NCBI GenBank assembly: GCA_002163975.1
Contig: CP019636.1
Location: 7,806,942 to 7,846,907 of the forward strand
Length of the DNA stretch: 39,966 nt
DNA from: Nostocales cyanobacterium HT-58-2
GTDB lineage: Bacteria; Cyanobacteriota; Cyanobacteriia; Cyanobacteriales; Nostocaceae
Direction of reading: 5' to 3'
Part shown: positions 32,769-39,966 of the stretch, piece after piece
Layout: every line of letters begins with the position of its first letter
Position numbering within the stretch: position 1 is the first letter of the stretch
The notes under the pieces: generated by a model
Told to the model about the DNA's origin: nothing
Database searches by the model: none
What the model saw: only the letters and a program-made list of their open reading frames with translations
Program-made: the position numbers and the translations under genes

Positions 32769-33353
32769 TTATGACTCGCTACTTGAGTGTTGTTGATTAT
32801 TCGTGCCGTGCAGCTTAATAAAGCTATCAAAGGCATACCAAGCCAACACATACCAAGGAATTCTTTCCAATCGCAACCCCTGAATCATAAACTGCCGAAT
32901 TGCAAGGATAGCCAGTCCCAAAGGAAAAAGAATACGCAAATCAACGGCATTATTCGTCGCTTGTTTGACTCGATTATTCAAGTCAGCAGCTGCGTTTGAG
33001 ACTTCTGCGGCTGCATCAGTTTTTCCTATTGTGATATTGCCGAGAATAATACCTAAATCTTGTAGCGTGGCGAAAATATTATCAAGACTGGCGTCTTGAG
33101 TCCCGTGATATATAACAATACTGCCATTCTGGATGTTAGTCCGCACCTGATTGACATTTGGATCTGCTTCTAGCGCACTGGCAATCCTTTGCATTTCCCC
33201 AACTTGACGATGGGACGGTGCAACTCTCAAACGCAACCTTCCTGGAGTTGAACTGAGAATTTGCATAGGTATAGATTGAGAAGCAATTTGTATAGATTTT
33301 TTATTAATAACTTTTGGCATTTGGGCAGTATTAATATAACCATTTTTTGACAC
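32769..33353 (-). CDS. HMA2-like domain membrane protein
   Basis: This 194-aa protein has one HMA2-like (heavy-metal-associated-type, no CxxC) domain at about residues 30-105: STPGRLRLRVAPSHRQVGEM, VRTNIQNGSIVIYHG, DNIFATLQDLG. About 45 residues of helix follow, then one or two membrane segments (ILFPLGLAILAIRQFMI, IPWYVLAWYAFDSFI). The start is GTG 33353, with AGGGGG 8 nt upstream. It is the last gene of the minus-strand metal cluster, about 100 nt after the DUF5132 gene. The metal and the function are unknown. Confidence 0.8.
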   Translation of the reverse strand: MSKNGYINTAQMPKVINKKSIQIASQSIPMQILSSTPGRLRLRVAPSHRQVGEMQRIASALEADPNVNQVRTNIQNGSIVIYHGTQDASLDNIFATLQDLGIILGNITIGKTDAAAEVSNAAADLNNRVKQATNNAVDLRILFPLGLAILAIRQFMIQGLRLERIPWYVLAWYAFDSFIKLHGTNNQQHSSSES

Positions 33354-33450
33354 GTATTTATCCCCCTAATTGAGGAATTGGTAATTAGTAAAGTTCCGAA
33401 TTTCTTGGAGTCTTCCCTGGCTGAGCCAGGGAAGAAAAAATGACTGAAAA

Positions 33451-33759
33451 CTATACACCATTATCAGGCGCATTATCAGCAGAGGTTCCTGCGACATCAA
33501 CTGCTGGTAGTTGTCTTCCCTCAGCAAGTTCTGCTCTGGCTTCCGCTACCATGTCTTCCCAAGTTTCGCCAAGTTCTGCAACGGCTCCTTTGCTTTTTTC
33601 AAAAAGCACAAGTCCGCTTTTAATCAGTGACTTGGCGATTGGTTTACCAATGCCAGCGACAACCGGAATTACCACAGGCGCTAAGAGTACTGCTCCAATA
33701 CCGGCAATGATACCAGGTGCGCCAGCGTCTTCAACAAAGTCAGTAATTTTAGGTGCCAT
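33451..33759 (-). CDS. DUF5132-type hydrophobic small protein
   Basis: This 102-aa protein has an N-terminal glycine-rich hydrophobic region (GAPGIIAGIGAVLLAPVVIP, residues 13-32, then VVAGIGKPIAKSLIKSGLV), followed by an acidic amphipathic helix (ELGETWEDMVAEARAELAEG) and a loose tail. This matches my recollection of DUF5132, which sits next to HMA2 proteins in cyanobacteria. Two ATGs are possible: 33765 is 3 nt from AGGAG and 33759 is 9 nt from it. I prefer 33759. It could insert in or coat a membrane. The function is unknown. Confidence 0.7.
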   Translation of the reverse strand: MAPKITDFVEDAGAPGIIAGIGAVLLAPVVIPVVAGIGKPIAKSLIKSGLVLFEKSKGAVAELGETWEDMVAEARAELAEGRQLPAVDVAGTSADNAPDNGV

Positions 33760-33826
33760 AACCATTTTCTCCTATGTATTGAAATTTTATAAAGTCTACA
33801 ATCTTACTATCATTAAGACAGTTATC

Positions 33827-36085
33827 TCATCCTACTGATGGTAGAGTTTTCTGCTTACGACTTTTCAGAATTGGGCGCAAACCATTGACTCCCGCAACGA
33901 CTGTCGAGCCATTGTTAACCACTGTAGCTGCTAAGGGATTAAGACCAAACAAAACTGCTATCAATAGTGCTCCTATGTTAGGAACGGCGATTAAACCCGT
34001 GTTTTGCTGAATCAATTGCTTGGCTTTGCGAGCAATTTCAATTGCCTCCAACAAACCATGCAAGTCATTCTGCATTAGCACGACATCTGCAGTTTCGCGG
34101 GCAATGTCAGAACCGTTGGCGAAGGAAATAGAAACATCAGCATAGGCTAAAGCTGGCGAATCATTAATCCCGTCACCAATAAATGCAACTGTCTTGCCTT
34201 GTTCGTGCAGCTCGCGGACAACTGTTGCTTTCTGTTCAGGAAAAGCTTCTGCGTGGGTGTGCGTCGGAGGAATTCCAAGTTCAGTAGCAACAGCGCTAGC
34301 AGTGTGCCTGTTATCTCCAGTCAGTATGTGGACTTCCACACCTTCGACTGTCAACAGCGCTGTGATGACTTCTTGACTTTCTGGACGCAGTATGTCACTG
34401 TACTCTATTCTACCTTGAAGTTGACCATTGCTTGCGACATAAATAACCGAATTTGCCTGCTTTTGGTATCCATTGAGATCCATCTCAACGCCTTCTTGAC
34501 GCAGAAAGCGCTCGCTGCCGACGTAGACAGTCTCTCCATCAATCTCTGCTCGAACGCCTAAACCAAGTTGATAGTCCCACTTGGCACGGGATGGAACTTC
34601 GATATTTTGCGTTTGGGCGTAGCGTACAATTGCCTCTGCCACTGGGTGAGTCAGACGCTGTTCGGCAGAAGCAGCTAGTTCCAGTACTCGTGTTGTTGAG
34701 GTTGCGCTATTGAGACTTTGGACATCAACAACAGTCACCTCACCTTTAGTAAGTGTGCCTGTCTTATCAAATACAATTGTATCAACTTCTGCAAGTTGTT
34801 CTAACGCTCGTCCGCTACGGATGAGAACACCGCGCCGTGCTGCATAGGTTAGGGCGGCTAACACTGTTGTTGGCACCGATACACGGATGCCAGTCGCAAA
34901 GTCTAGAGTCAGGACACTGGCTGCCCGTGCTGGGTTACGGGTTGTGGCAAATACGACTCCGCCAAGTAGCAATGTTGGCATGACTGCTTTTTGAGCAATC
35001 TTCAGGGCATGGTTTTCCATACGGGTATCGTGAACGGGGGCTTCTTGCATTAACCGAATGCTCTGCCCAGCACAGGTGTCGTTACCTGTCCGTTCTGCGG
35101 AAATATAGATTCGTCCCTCCCTCACCAGAGTTGAAGCATAAACAGTTTGTCCCTTTTTTTTCAAAACGGGCAAGGACTCACCAGTCAGTTTCTGCTCATC
35201 TAGCAGTGCTTTACCCCGTAGGATTGTACCGTCCACTGGGACTTGTTCGCCTGGATAAACAATGACTGTATCCCCTCGCTGCACATCTTGAATAGGAATT
35301 TGCACCTTTTCGCGATCGCGTTCCACCCAGACGAATTGTCCCAGGGAACTCAACAAATCCAGGGTTTGCTGAGCTGAAGAACGTGCTGTGCGATCACGTA
35401 TATTCTCCCCAATTTCAATTAAACTCAACATCAAGGCAGGCGTGAGAAATTGACCTTGAACTGTGGTGATGGCGATAGCCATAAAATCCAGAAAGTCAAT
35501 ATTCAATTTTCGCTCGATCCAAATCCCTTCCCAAGCTCGTTTGACAACTGGTAAAGTTGCAAGGGATATGCTCAAAGCAACCATAACAGGTGGAATAGAC
35601 AAACCTACTGGTCCACCCAGGACAGCTAAAGCCGTCGCTAAAACCGAAAGTGGCATCCCAGGCCAAGAGTTTTCCTCTGCATTGGATGCAGGTTGTGGTA
35701 AAGACGACTTGAGAATGATGACTTCCCTAGCAGCTTGAATCAAATAGCCTAGATGCGAAACTATTTTACTCTCTGAAACCTGACTGGATTTATAAGTCAC
35801 AGTCAGTGATGCTGCCGCAGGCTTGATCCGAAGACTTGTGAAAAGGGAGTCAGCTTCCAACAACACTTGCAGGCGCTGTGCATAATCTGCATCATAACGT
35901 AAGCGTGGTACTCGCAACCGCACCCGTCCCGGAATCTTATGTACAAGGCTGTATGGCACTTTGGGAGGCTGAACTTGTAACCGTCCATTGCCCTCAATCA
36001 AAAAAACTTTCTCGTTTTTTGTCGCTACAGCTACTGGAGAAACATGAACTCGGGAGGGTGATAGTTGCACACTAGGTTCTGCCAT
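33827..36085 (-). CDS. P1B-type cation ATPase with N-terminal HMA2-like domain, CPC motif absent
   Basis: This 752-aa membrane ATPase is part of the metal cluster. An N-terminal HMA2-like domain (IPGRVRLRVPRLRYDADYAQ, 51-70) precedes membrane helices. The cytoplasmic domains are intact: LTGES (300-304), DKTGTLT (440-446), THPVAEAIV (the P1B HP motif), TGDN and GDGINDSPA. In the sixth helix the usual CPC or related motif is replaced by Phe-Ala-Thr (396-398, LTLDFATGIRVSVPT), so the metal site must differ. The frame is open to 36160. ATG 36085 with GAGAGAAG is chosen because MAEPSVQLSPSRV is a better start. The transported ion is unknown; P1B-6 ferrosome ATPases are a relevant comparison. Confidence 0.9.
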   Translation of the reverse strand: MAEPSVQLSPSRVHVSPVAVATKNEKVFLIEGNGRLQVQPPKVPYSLVHKIPGRVRLRVPRLRYDADYAQRLQVLLEADSLFTSLRIKPAAASLTVTYKSSQVSESKIVSHLGYLIQAAREVIILKSSLPQPASNAEENSWPGMPLSVLATALAVLGGPVGLSIPPVMVALSISLATLPVVKRAWEGIWIERKLNIDFLDFMAIAITTVQGQFLTPALMLSLIEIGENIRDRTARSSAQQTLDLLSSLGQFVWVERDREKVQIPIQDVQRGDTVIVYPGEQVPVDGTILRGKALLDEQKLTGESLPVLKKKGQTVYASTLVREGRIYISAERTGNDTCAGQSIRLMQEAPVHDTRMENHALKIAQKAVMPTLLLGGVVFATTRNPARAASVLTLDFATGIRVSVPTTVLAALTYAARRGVLIRSGRALEQLAEVDTIVFDKTGTLTKGEVTVVDVQSLNSATSTTRVLELAASAEQRLTHPVAEAIVRYAQTQNIEVPSRAKWDYQLGLGVRAEIDGETVYVGSERFLRQEGVEMDLNGYQKQANSVIYVASNGQLQGRIEYSDILRPESQEVITALLTVEGVEVHILTGDNRHTASAVATELGIPPTHTHAEAFPEQKATVVRELHEQGKTVAFIGDGINDSPALAYADVSISFANGSDIARETADVVLMQNDLHGLLEAIEIARKAKQLIQQNTGLIAVPNIGALLIAVLFGLNPLAATVVNNGSTVVAGVNGLRPILKSRKQKTLPSVG

Positions 36086-36443
36086 TTCTTCTCTCTCATA
36101 CAAAAATTGTTCAAAGTGGATTTTCAAAAGCTTGCTCAACCAGATTGAGACAAGGTGCATGGGGATGTAGGCGCAACAGACTGCGCCTGTACAGGGAAGG
36201 TTCTCAAATACCTATTTCCTTATACCCAGACACCCTACTTTCAAGGGAAGGCTTGCTTATTTTCTGGTTAACATTACGGTCATTAAAGTATCGCCAGCAA
36301 CAAATTGCATCAAACTTGCTAAATATGGGTGCATCTGAGAGCGTGACATAATCCCAAATTGTATAGATAATGACAAGAAACCGTGTCATGTCTTGAGGTG
36401 CTGCCTTATAACCCAAGGCTCATAAGCAATCAAATTCTGCAAT
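36086..36443. other. Spacer within the metal cluster
   Basis: About 360 bp precede the P-type ATPase gene. No gene of its own was identified; frames here on both strands are short and not family-like. The promoter of the ATPase-DUF5132-HMA2 part may lie here, but I cannot place it. Confidence 0.45.
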
Positions 36444-36613
36444 CTATAGAGGTTCGAGGAACACAAAATCCCACTCAGTTGGAAGCGCGTGAGTCATGCT
36501 GTCAATGACTGCAGAATCGTGTGGCTTTGCTGCTAGATAAGGAGTCTCTTCCTTTTGTATTTCCCGAGATTTTTGTTTTGATGAAGTTTTAATTGCAATG
36601 TTGAAGCCGCCAT
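36444..36613 (-). pseudogene. Frameshifted small ORF in the metal cluster
   Basis: The minus-strand frame from about 36614 to TAG 36446-36444 is open for 56 codons and reads GGFNIAIKTSSKQKSREIQK, EETPYLAAKPHDSAVIDSMT, HALPTEWDFVFLEPL. It has natural codon use but no usual start codon in frame. ATG 36613, preceded by GGAGGG (36623-36618, 5 nt away), is in a different frame and runs into a stop after 26 codons. A single-base change near ATG would join them (MA-GFNIAIKTSS...). It could be a small gene with a frameshift, a sequencing error, or a chance ORF. It lies directly after the HMA2x2 gene. Confidence 0.4.
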
Positions 36614-36631
36614 GTTACCCTCCAGTATTCC

Positions 36632-37798
36632 TCAGTATGAAACGGAGTCTAGGGGAAAGTTCGCCATGAAAGAGAGAGCCGTAGTCAGAACCGGAAACTT
36701 GAAATCAGACCACATACTGACCGTTTCGACTGTAGGAGGCTCTTTTACCGTTGTTGATTCTGCTGGTTCCGCAAGCTGATGAACTGGCTCTGGAAGCGGT
36801 TGCTCTGTTATTGTCTGTATGGGGATTGTTTGCGGGATGGTTTTGTCTGCTAAGTGCATCAGACCAACCCAATGAGATATGGGCATCTCTCCTGAGCCAT
36901 GGGTAATGGCAACTGATGCGGCATCGCAATTGATACGTACACTTGTTACGTGGGGTTCTGTTTTCAGTAACCTCTCGAGTCGTCGTGCATAGGCGCGATC
37001 GCGTGCAACTCGAGGCACATTCAACCTGATACGTCCGGGAATGGCATGAACAATGCTATAGGCGATTTTTGCAGCGTGTGCTGTGGCTGTGGCAGATTTG
37101 TGCTCCACTTTTGATAAGGAAGATTGGTCAGTGTTGTCACGTTTTATAGCAGATTTATTATTCCTCTTTGCTTCCTGGGAAGAAGGGGCTGCGCTCGTTT
37201 TTGATGCTAATAGTTGAGGTTCAAGATAGTCAATCACCCGACGAGTTGCATTTGCCGTAAGTAAGTAGACTGGAAGCGACACCAAACCTTGGATTCCCAA
37301 CCCTCCTGTTACAGCTAAGCCTGTAAACATGGGAATAAACGAAATGCCCTGCTCCTTCCAAAAATCAGGAGATTTCCATGCAGCAAAGGGGTCTTGTTGA
37401 ATCTGTGGAGACGAAGTTTGCAACTGTTGTATGTTAAAGTGCTGGAGTTGCTTCAACAACTGGGGCAAGGGCAGTTTATTTTCATCAAAATGAATGACCA
37501 AACTGCTTGTTTGCTGATTGATGGATACTTCCCTCACCCCATCTTGCTTTTGTAAATTTTGAGAGATGGTGTCAAGTATCGAGTTATGATTACCGTCAGT
37601 AGCACGGATTCGGACGCGCCCTGTCGTTGCATGAACTATTTGCAATTCACCTACAGATGACTGCACGTTTGATTCTGCAACAGATTTTTTGGTGGTAGTT
37701 CCACTTGATTCATGACTTTGTTGCTGAGATGAAAAGAAATCCACAGGCTCTCTCTCCTGAGGACTTAATCTCTCCCGACTACTGAGAGTGTTGGTCAT
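36632..37798 (-). CDS. Protein with two HMA2-like domains
   Basis: This 388-aa protein is unusual in having two HMA2-like domains. The first is around residues 50-125 (IVHATTGRVRIRATDGNHNS, SLVIHFDENKLPLPQLLKQL), then comes a membrane-like segment (ISFIPMFTGLAVTGGLGIQG, LVSLPVYLLTANATRRVIDY). The second is around 245-320 (YSIVHAIPGRIRLNVPRVAR, TSVRINCDAASVAITHGSG). The second one is close to the domain in the neighbouring P-type ATPase (YSLVHKIPGRVRLRVPRLR). Ser/Gln-rich linkers join them, and a hydrophobic end follows. There is no CxxC. It is the first gene of the cluster, and the function is unknown. Confidence 0.8.
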   Translation of the reverse strand: MTNTLSSRERLSPQEREPVDFFSSQQQSHESSGTTTKKSVAESNVQSSVGELQIVHATTGRVRIRATDGNHNSILDTISQNLQKQDGVREVSINQQTSSLVIHFDENKLPLPQLLKQLQHFNIQQLQTSSPQIQQDPFAAWKSPDFWKEQGISFIPMFTGLAVTGGLGIQGLVSLPVYLLTANATRRVIDYLEPQLLASKTSAAPSSQEAKRNNKSAIKRDNTDQSSLSKVEHKSATATAHAAKIAYSIVHAIPGRIRLNVPRVARDRAYARRLERLLKTEPHVTSVRINCDAASVAITHGSGEMPISHWVGLMHLADKTIPQTIPIQTITEQPLPEPVHQLAEPAESTTVKEPPTVETVSMWSDFKFPVLTTALSFMANFPLDSVSY

Positions 37799-37892
37799 TT
37801 ACCCGATAGCCCAATTAAGCCAAAAGGTTAACATTAGGTTAAATGTACCTTAATCTTCCAGGTAAATTCTCTTTCTTTAGAATTATTTATAT

Positions 37893-38426
37893 TTAAGTGT
37901 TGCTAATCACTTGTTTCTGATACTCTTGTTCAGTGATTATGTCCAGAGTACTTTCTACCTTATCCAGAAAGACGATGCCATCAAGGTGGTCATACTCGTG
38001 TTGAAAAATACGAGCGACAAAATCAGTCAACTCTTGCTTTTGTAGTTTGCCATTACGGTCGGTATATTCTACTTCAATCTTTTGAGATCTGGGAACTCGT
38101 CCCCTGATCCCCGGAATACACAAACAACCTTCCCATCCTTTGACCATCTCTGTTGAATGAGCTGTGATTTTGGGATTAATCATGGCAGTGGGTTCCATTT
38201 CTGGAGCGTTGGGATACCTGGGATTAGGACGGGAAGCAACAATAAATAAACGCAAGGACTCTGCAACTTGAGGTGCAGCGATGCCAACACCATTAGCCTT
38301 AGCAACTGTTGCTGTTAAGTCGTCAATGAGTTTTTGAATACGTTCATCTTTGATATTTTCTACCAGGTTGGCTTTTTGACGCAGGATTGGATCGCCTAAT
38401 TGAATAATTGGTAGTAGTTCACCCAT
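37893..38426 (-). CDS. def: Peptide deformylase
   Basis: It removes the formyl group from the N-terminal Met of new proteins using Fe2+ or Zn2+. It is 177 aa. The three metal-site motifs are GVGIAAPQ (46-53), EGCLC with Cys101 (the usual EGCLS has Ser where this has Cys103), and HEYDH (143-147). The N terminus (MGELLPIIQLGDPILRQKA) fits ATG 38426. It lies between htrA and the HMA2 gene on the same strand, with gaps of about 95-120 nt. Confidence 0.96.
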   Translation of the reverse strand: MGELLPIIQLGDPILRQKANLVENIKDERIQKLIDDLTATVAKANGVGIAAPQVAESLRLFIVASRPNPRYPNAPEMEPTAMINPKITAHSTEMVKGWEGCLCIPGIRGRVPRSQKIEVEYTDRNGKLQKQELTDFVARIFQHEYDHLDGIVFLDKVESTLDIITEQEYQKQVISNT

Positions 38427-38547
38427 AACAAACCCATAACAATAAGAAAATTTTTCAACAAATTTGTTTATAAATTTTATTTATGAAATACAAAATATGA
38501 ATCAGAAATCATTTTCAATTCATAATTTATACTTCATAACCTATCAT

Positions 38548-39894
38548 TTAGCTTCTACGTTGAACAGGCAATGGTGCGGGTCTAACCGCTATTTGTGTAG
38601 TTCGCCCATTACGTAGCACTTGCAATGCCAGAGGGTTCCCTATTTTACTATTCTCCACTATTTTTTGCACTTCTTCTATTTTAGTGACTGGCTGGTTACT
38701 AATGCTTTGAATAATATCGCCTTGTTTGAGTCCAGCCGCCTCTGCTGGAGAACGGGGTACAATATCAACTAACAAAACCCCCTTATCTGCTGCTAAATTA
38801 ATCCCTTTAGAACTAGCTTTTTCCCTAATCTCTGGCGTCAAAGTGACCATTTGAATACCTAAATAAGGATGATCAACCCTGCCTTTTGCTATTAATTCTT
38901 GAGCAATCCGCTGCGCCGTGCTGATGGGAATCGCAAATCCTAACCCTTGAGCACCGCGAATGATGGCAGTATTCATACCGATAACATCTCCACGTGCATT
39001 CAGAAGTGGTCCTCCAGAGTTACCAGGGTTAATAGCTGCATCGGTTTGAATGTAATCAACGCGTTTATCAGTTGCACCAATGTCACTGCTCGAACGACCT
39101 GTGGCGCTGACAATTCCAGATGTCACAGTATAATCTAAACCAAGAGGGTTCCCAATAGCAATGACTGCTTCGCCTGGTTGCAAGACCTCAGAGTTTCCCA
39201 AAGAAACAGTGGGTAAGTTATTTGCCTCTATTTTAATTACAGCAACATCTGTAACGGGGTCTTCACCGAGTACACGTCCGTCAAAAGAGCGACCATCTTT
39301 CAGCTTCACTGTCACTGTTTCAGCACCATTGACGACATGAGAATTGGTTAAAATTTGACCTGCAGAGTTAATAATGAACCCAGAACCGCTACCCCTTTCC
39401 ACTCGTTCTCTAGGTTGTGAGCCAAAAAAGCGCCGAAAAACCGGATCGTCAAACTCTTCTGGTATCTGAGAAACCACTGTTTTATTCGTATCAATGCGAA
39501 CAACAGCAGGTCCTACTTTTTGTACAACTCCAACAACAAAGTTAGGATTATTGGACGTTGAGGCAGTTGAGGCAATTGGTACAATATTTGGGGAAGAAGT
39601 ATCAGCTGTCTTTTCAACTGGCGTTTGAGGCTGAGCATTTGATTTTCCTGCATCAAGTGTCCCTGTGGGTATGGAACAACCTCCAATAGACATGATTGAT
39701 ACACTACTGAGCAGCATGACCAGGATATGATTGGTTGACCACCTTTGGGGCAAACGCCCTTTCAATGACGCGCAAACGGCGAGATATAACCACGTGGTTG
39801 AGGAGGACGCGGAGAAATCTTTTGTCCCCCTGTCCTCTTTTCTGGCTTCTGTCTGTTTTCTTGTCGGCTGAAAGTCATAGTCTGTCGTCTTCAT
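38548..39894 (-). CDS. HtrA/Deg-family serine protease
   Basis: This is a trypsin-like protease with one PDZ domain (448 aa), of the cyanobacterial HtrA/HhoA/HhoB group, which degrades or refolds damaged proteins in the periplasm or thylakoid space. The catalytic triad is His186 (TNSHVV), Asp216 (VTDVAVI) and Ser293 (GNSGGP). The PDZ domain begins near residue 345 (HPYLGIQMVTLTPEI). A hydrophobic segment (HILVMLLSSVSIMSIGGC) ends in a lipobox-like IGGC (Cys73). Residues 18-46 look like repeat-derived sequence. The start at ATG 39894 has GGAG 12 nt upstream, so a later start is possible. Which paralogue it is cannot be told. Confidence 0.93.
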   Translation of the reverse strand: MKTTDYDFQPTRKQTEARKEDRGTKDFSASSSTTWLYLAVCASLKGRLPQRWSTNHILVMLLSSVSIMSIGGCSIPTGTLDAGKSNAQPQTPVEKTADTSSPNIVPIASTASTSNNPNFVVGVVQKVGPAVVRIDTNKTVVSQIPEEFDDPVFRRFFGSQPRERVERGSGSGFIINSAGQILTNSHVVNGAETVTVKLKDGRSFDGRVLGEDPVTDVAVIKIEANNLPTVSLGNSEVLQPGEAVIAIGNPLGLDYTVTSGIVSATGRSSSDIGATDKRVDYIQTDAAINPGNSGGPLLNARGDVIGMNTAIIRGAQGLGFAIPISTAQRIAQELIAKGRVDHPYLGIQMVTLTPEIREKASSKGINLAADKGVLLVDIVPRSPAEAAGLKQGDIIQSISNQPVTKIEEVQKIVENSKIGNPLALQVLRNGRTTQIAVRPAPLPVQRRS

Positions 39895-39966
39895 CTGTAT
39901 TTACTTCTCCGTATGAATCAGTCAGTGGTAGAATCTTGGCTACCGGGGGAGTCCAAGAATGATTAC

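Noticed and set aside
33440..33838. 132-aa plus-strand ORF
   Set aside because: It is an antisense shadow of the DUF5132 gene, with a low-complexity Ser/Ala/Thr product.

Overview
The window comes from a cyanobacterial chromosome, most likely a filamentous member of the Nostocales or a close relative. The evidence is the presence of photosynthesis genes (psaE, psb28, ndhO), cyanobacteria-specific families (PAP/fibrillin, DUF3134, probable DUF5132), more than twenty HIP1 octamers (GCGATCGC), and many heptamer-type or GC-rich short repeats between genes. I see no rRNA, tRNA or CRISPR array, and no complete insertion sequence with a transposase.

Layout. Positions 1-850 hold the tail of an unknown gene, a translationally coupled 61-aa ORF with a strong terminator, and a small protein with a terminase-small-subunit-like motif. 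Positions 1115-8800 are housekeeping: trpS, a methylenetetrahydrofolate reductase, an ATP-type PEP carboxykinase, S-adenosylhomocysteine hydrolase and an MscS channel. Positions 8870-13680 are an accessory island on the minus strand. It has a Uma2 protein and a tight three-gene operon encoding a winged-helix protein, an ORC/Cdc6-like AAA+ ATPase, and a DUF1802-like domain fused to a PD-(D/E)XK nuclease; this is a good candidate for an undescribed defence system. Positions 14147-15200 encode a lipoprotein and a protein made of six 20-21 residue acidic repeats. Positions 15439-25700 are core genes: mdh, ndhO, mutM, psaE, PAP/fibrillin, DUF3134, mraY, moaB/mogA, psb28, dtd, a COG0523 metallochaperone GTPase with a His-rich loop, and cysS.

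Positions 25696-26152 are a 457-bp element with perfect 34-bp terminal inverted repeats. It carries an S23-type four-helix-bundle gene and fits exactly between the cysS stop codon and the tldD start codon. tldD and tldE/pmbA follow, then dihydroxyacetone kinase (dhaK-dhaL) on the minus strand, a long non-coding stretch and an SDR oxidoreductase.

Positions 32769-37798 form a minus-strand cluster: a protein with two HMA2-like domains, a small frameshifted ORF, a P1B-type ATPase with an HMA2-like domain but no CPC motif, a DUF5132-type hydrophobic protein and a membrane HMA2 protein. The set recalls the logic of ferrosome (fez) loci and is the second candidate for a poorly described system. Peptide deformylase and an HtrA/Deg protease close the window.

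A recurring theme is repeat activity. GC-rich inverted repeats fill several spacers, and repeat-like sequence appears to lie in frame inside mutM and possibly in the N-terminal part of htrA.
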